A stretch of DNA of 64,000 nt from the NCBI GenBank assembly GCA_946902875.1, contig OX336336.1, positions 4,682,545 through 4,746,544 of the forward strand. Reading direction: 5' to 3'. Source of the stretch: Nematopogon swammerdamellus (taxonomy: Eukaryota > Arthropoda > Insecta > Lepidoptera > Adelidae). A model generated the notes under the pieces. It saw only the letters and a list, made by a program, of their open reading frames with translations. It searched no databases and had not been told where the DNA came from. This document shows, piece after piece, positions 61,555 to 64,000 of the stretch. The stretch's first letter is position 1, and the number at the start of each line of letters is the position of its first letter. A program made the position numbers and the translations under genes.

Positions 61555-61948
61555 TTTTGTAATCCAGTATGGGTGACTGTGTCGGAGGGGTCAAAGCACA
61601 TGCTCTGGCAAGCCAATATCACCTCCGAGAAATTAGGTGCCATACCGGAGACTTCCTTGGATTGCTGGCTATATTGGACTAGAGAAGAACACAACCGAGG
61701 CTGCTATGCGGCCATCTTACATCCAGTAAGGTGGTACCAACGCAGTCGGCTACAATTTGAGCCTACCACCTAGTAAGGGGCAAGGGAAGGGACCTACGGT
61801 TTTACACCGATTCCGAACGGTGAAGCAGCAGGTGTAGGTATGCACGTAATTTTTTTCGTCAGAAAAAACTCATTGGTAACACGCCGACCGGATTCGAACT
61901 CTCTCTCGCATGAGAAGCCGATGCCCAAACCACTCGGCCACCTGCCGG
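61555..61948 (-). repeat. SINE-A, full-length
   Basis: It has inverse tail 'tgtaatccagtatgggtgac', complete body, and head inverse ending 'ccactcggccacctgcc'. It lies in PDZD8 intron 10. Confidence 0.85.
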
Positions 61949-62474
61949 CCACGCACCTTGGCCGAATGCCGCCCCGGTGAACACACCTTCGTGGCAGTTA
62001 CCAGGCCGCATCATCCGCTCAGGCCGGGCACTCCACGTTGCTCATCATCACTCATCGTTGCCGAAACCAGCGAAGAATACCAGCTTGTCTGGGAGTTAAT
62101 TACCGGAGCGGTAACTCCCTATGTTCCCTTTCTATCCGACTACGGCGAAGCCAAGGGGAGGGTAATTAATGTGTTTAACCTGAATGTTTGTTGTTGGTAT
62201 GAGTGAGGTCCAAGCTAGCACGAAGTGTCAGATTTTGGTAATTCTGGCGACATTCGGTTTGTCTCAATTACGCGGGTGGAAACATTTTTTAGAAAATTCA
62301 AAATGGCGGCCGCCTCAAATTGCCAGTCTCCAAACCCATCGAGGGGGTATCCACTAGAGCTTGAAACGTACATAGATTTCAAAAATATTATATTATACTT
62401 AACAGTTTATAACTAAAATGAATGATATAAAAAAACTAAGTGGTAAAACTGAATGAAACTAAAACTGAAAAACT
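61949..62474. other. PDZD8 intron 10, no recognised feature
   Basis: It has a short inverted 'ggagttaattaccg...cggtaactcc' near 62092-62123 but no family I can name. Confidence 0.4.
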
Positions 62475-62660
62475 AAAAACTGAATGAAAGGTCGGTCGAA
62501 ACGGCTATGTAAATAAGTTTTCCGTCCAGTTCAGTGTAGCCGGCACGACCGAAGGGAAGCACTGACGTGCAACCAAGTTTATCCGGTGTTATGGGCTGAC
62601 ATCACGGATGTTGTATGTATGTGATGTACCAACCGTGTCAGTTTCCATAAAAAAAAAAGA
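62475..62660 (+). repeat. SINE-B 3' fragment
   Basis: It runs from 'actgaatgaaaggtcggtcg' to the A-tail at 62649. Confidence 0.7.
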
Positions 62661-62673
62661 TAAAAATATTTTT

Positions 62674-63226
62674 TTTATAAAACCCGACTACGAAAAACGA
62701 AGTAAATAACAAAGAAAGATGAACGAAAATGCTTTAGTCGGGCGTATAGGAGGTTTCGAATAGACTGGGAAACCGACTACATCATTTTCGATCAATTTTC
62801 CCTGTTATTTCCTTCGTTTTCGTAGTTGGGTTTTATAACTTGCCACAATTTGTTTTTAACCCCCAACGAAAAAGAGGGGGTTTTATAAGTTTAACGTGTG
62901 TGTGTATGTGTGTACGGGTGTGTCTGCTGTGGCATCGTAGCTCCCAAACGGATGAACCGATTTGGATGCGTTTTTTTTATTAGAAGTCTGGTTTATTCGG
63001 GATGGTTGTTAGCTATGTTTGTAATCAAGTAGTTAAGTAATTAAGTAATCAAAACATTTATTATCTTAAAAAGTGGACCGAAAATTTGCATGCGGTTTTT
63101 TTTCTAAAAAGCTTGAAATAAAAGTTAAATTACAAATTAAAAAAAACCCCGACCCTTAAAAAGTCAAAAATAAAAAGTAAAAAGTAATAAAAGTCAAAGG
63201 GTCGTGGTTTTTTTTTATTTGTAATT
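62674..63226. repeat. Cluster of three repeat elements
   Basis: An inverted repeat lies at 62674-62838 ('ataaaacccgactacgaaaa' and its inverse). A plus copy of the 29370-29660 repeat follows at 62855-63130 ('aaacggatgaaccgatttgg'). A short hairpin lies at 63131-63226 ('aaccccgacccttaaaaag' and its diverged inverse). Confidence 0.65.
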
Positions 63227-63327
63227 TTTTATATCTGGTTAGATCATACCCACGAAGAATAGCCGGCAAGAAACTTCGGATATACATTTTGAGAGCAAAA
63301 TAAAAAAAAATCATATAATTTTTACAG

Positions 63328-63420
63328 AATCTTGCGCCATTGATTGTTCTCTAAACGATGTCTTGGAATCAACTGAGAAATTTGAAAGTTCACGAGTAGA
63401 GTACAAGACGTATTCTGTGG
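63328..63420 (+). CDS. PDZD8: Possible PDZD8 exon 11
   Basis: After a good acceptor (tttttacag at 63327) the phase needed by exon 10 is open and reads ESCAIDCSLNDVLESTEKFE, SSRVEYKTYSV. The donor (gtg|gtacaa) is weak and I cannot match the peptide to a known PDZD8 segment. Tentative. Confidence 0.3.
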
Positions 63421-63869
63421 TACAAGCAAAAGGCAATACCTACATACATACATGCAACACATACATACAACATTTCATTTAGAAAAACATCGCATTTTGG
63501 GCGTGTGCGCATGAATGGAATTACGATGAACGTAGAATTTGCTACGTCTCGTCTACACGCAATTCGATTATAGTGGATTACCCGCTGCGCACGAGAGCGA
63601 AATAAGAAAATACGCTTCAATTTAAAAATAACTCTTAAAATAAAATTTCCACCATAGCCACAGATTACCCATAGCTTCCTCTACGCAGAAGAAACACTTT
63701 CTAGCGTGTTTTGTGTCCGACATATAATTGGCCCGTATTCGAATAAAACATCAATAAGGGCGCGACAGGGTATCAAATGGGTCCTATAGACTATAGAGTA
63801 TCACCCTCCATGATGTCAGTTTGTTTGTGGTTGGTATCAGTTCGGTGTACATCAGAATTTGTGATTTAC

Positions 63870-64000
63870 TAAGTACTAGCTTTTGACCGCGGCTTAGCTC
63901 GCGGTAGACATGGTTTAATGTCAAATCCGATTTGAACGCAAATATGATAATATGGAAATCCGTTGTCTCTGCCTACCCCACGGGGAAACAGGGGTGACGC
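63870..64000. repeat. Retroelement-tail repeat at right edge
   Basis: 'gaccgcggcttagctcgcggt' resembles the GC-rich ends seen at 25521, 27030 and 32750. It runs to the window edge. Confidence 0.45.

Overview
This is nuclear DNA of a moth or butterfly (Lepidoptera). The evidence is three insect-type spliced host genes, very AT-rich introns, and dense copies of at least three tRNA-type SINE families, foldback MITEs and degenerate LINE tails of the sort that fill lepidopteran genomes. The species cannot be named from the sequence alone.

Host genes. (1) wds, the insect WDR5 homologue, lies on the minus strand from 10067 to 1742. Six exons are visible and join in phase; the last exon is beyond the left edge. 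A decayed LINE on the same strand (about 1-1350) sits in the intron before it. (2) Pgk, phosphoglycerate kinase, lies on the plus strand in ten exons (10807-22460) and is complete at 415 codons. wds and Pgk are divergent, and their start codons are only 739 bp apart. (3) PDZD8, an ER-anchored SMP-domain lipid-transfer protein, lies on the plus strand in ten visible exons (31694-61485): membrane anchor, SMP, PDZ, C2 and most of a C1 finger. Its 3' end runs off the right edge. The 22.6-31.6 kb interval between Pgk and PDZD8 shows only repeats.

The main find is a complete 16.2-kb Polinton/Maverick (41204-57421) inside PDZD8 intron 5. It has about 79-bp terminal inverted repeats that begin with AG and is flanked by a perfect 6-bp target-site duplication, TCAACC. 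Nearly every expected gene is open. Leftward genes are an RNase H-like protein, protein-primed DNA polymerase B and a spliced acidic/basic protein. Rightward genes are a small spliced gene, packaging ATPase, two conserved unknowns, a DDE integrase with chromodomain, a phospholipase A2-like protein, an adenain-like protease, the penton-type minor capsid protein, a 45-codon ORF overlapping both neighbours, and the major capsid protein. The set would let the element copy, integrate and possibly package itself. Unusual details are a start codon split by an intron, a 9-nt first coding exon, a slippery heptamer at the stop before a protease that lacks a proper AUG, and a duplicated right terminus.

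The right edge of the Polinton lies 48 bp from PDZD8 exon 6, and that exon is itself amplified into a 163-bp tandem array of about six and a half copies. Other notable structures are a 2.2-kb palindrome in Pgk intron 4, mirror-image satellite arrays around a LINE fragment at 25.5-27.0 kb, a chimeric SINE found twice in the same arrangement, and MITEs or microsatellites directly against PDZD8 splice acceptors.
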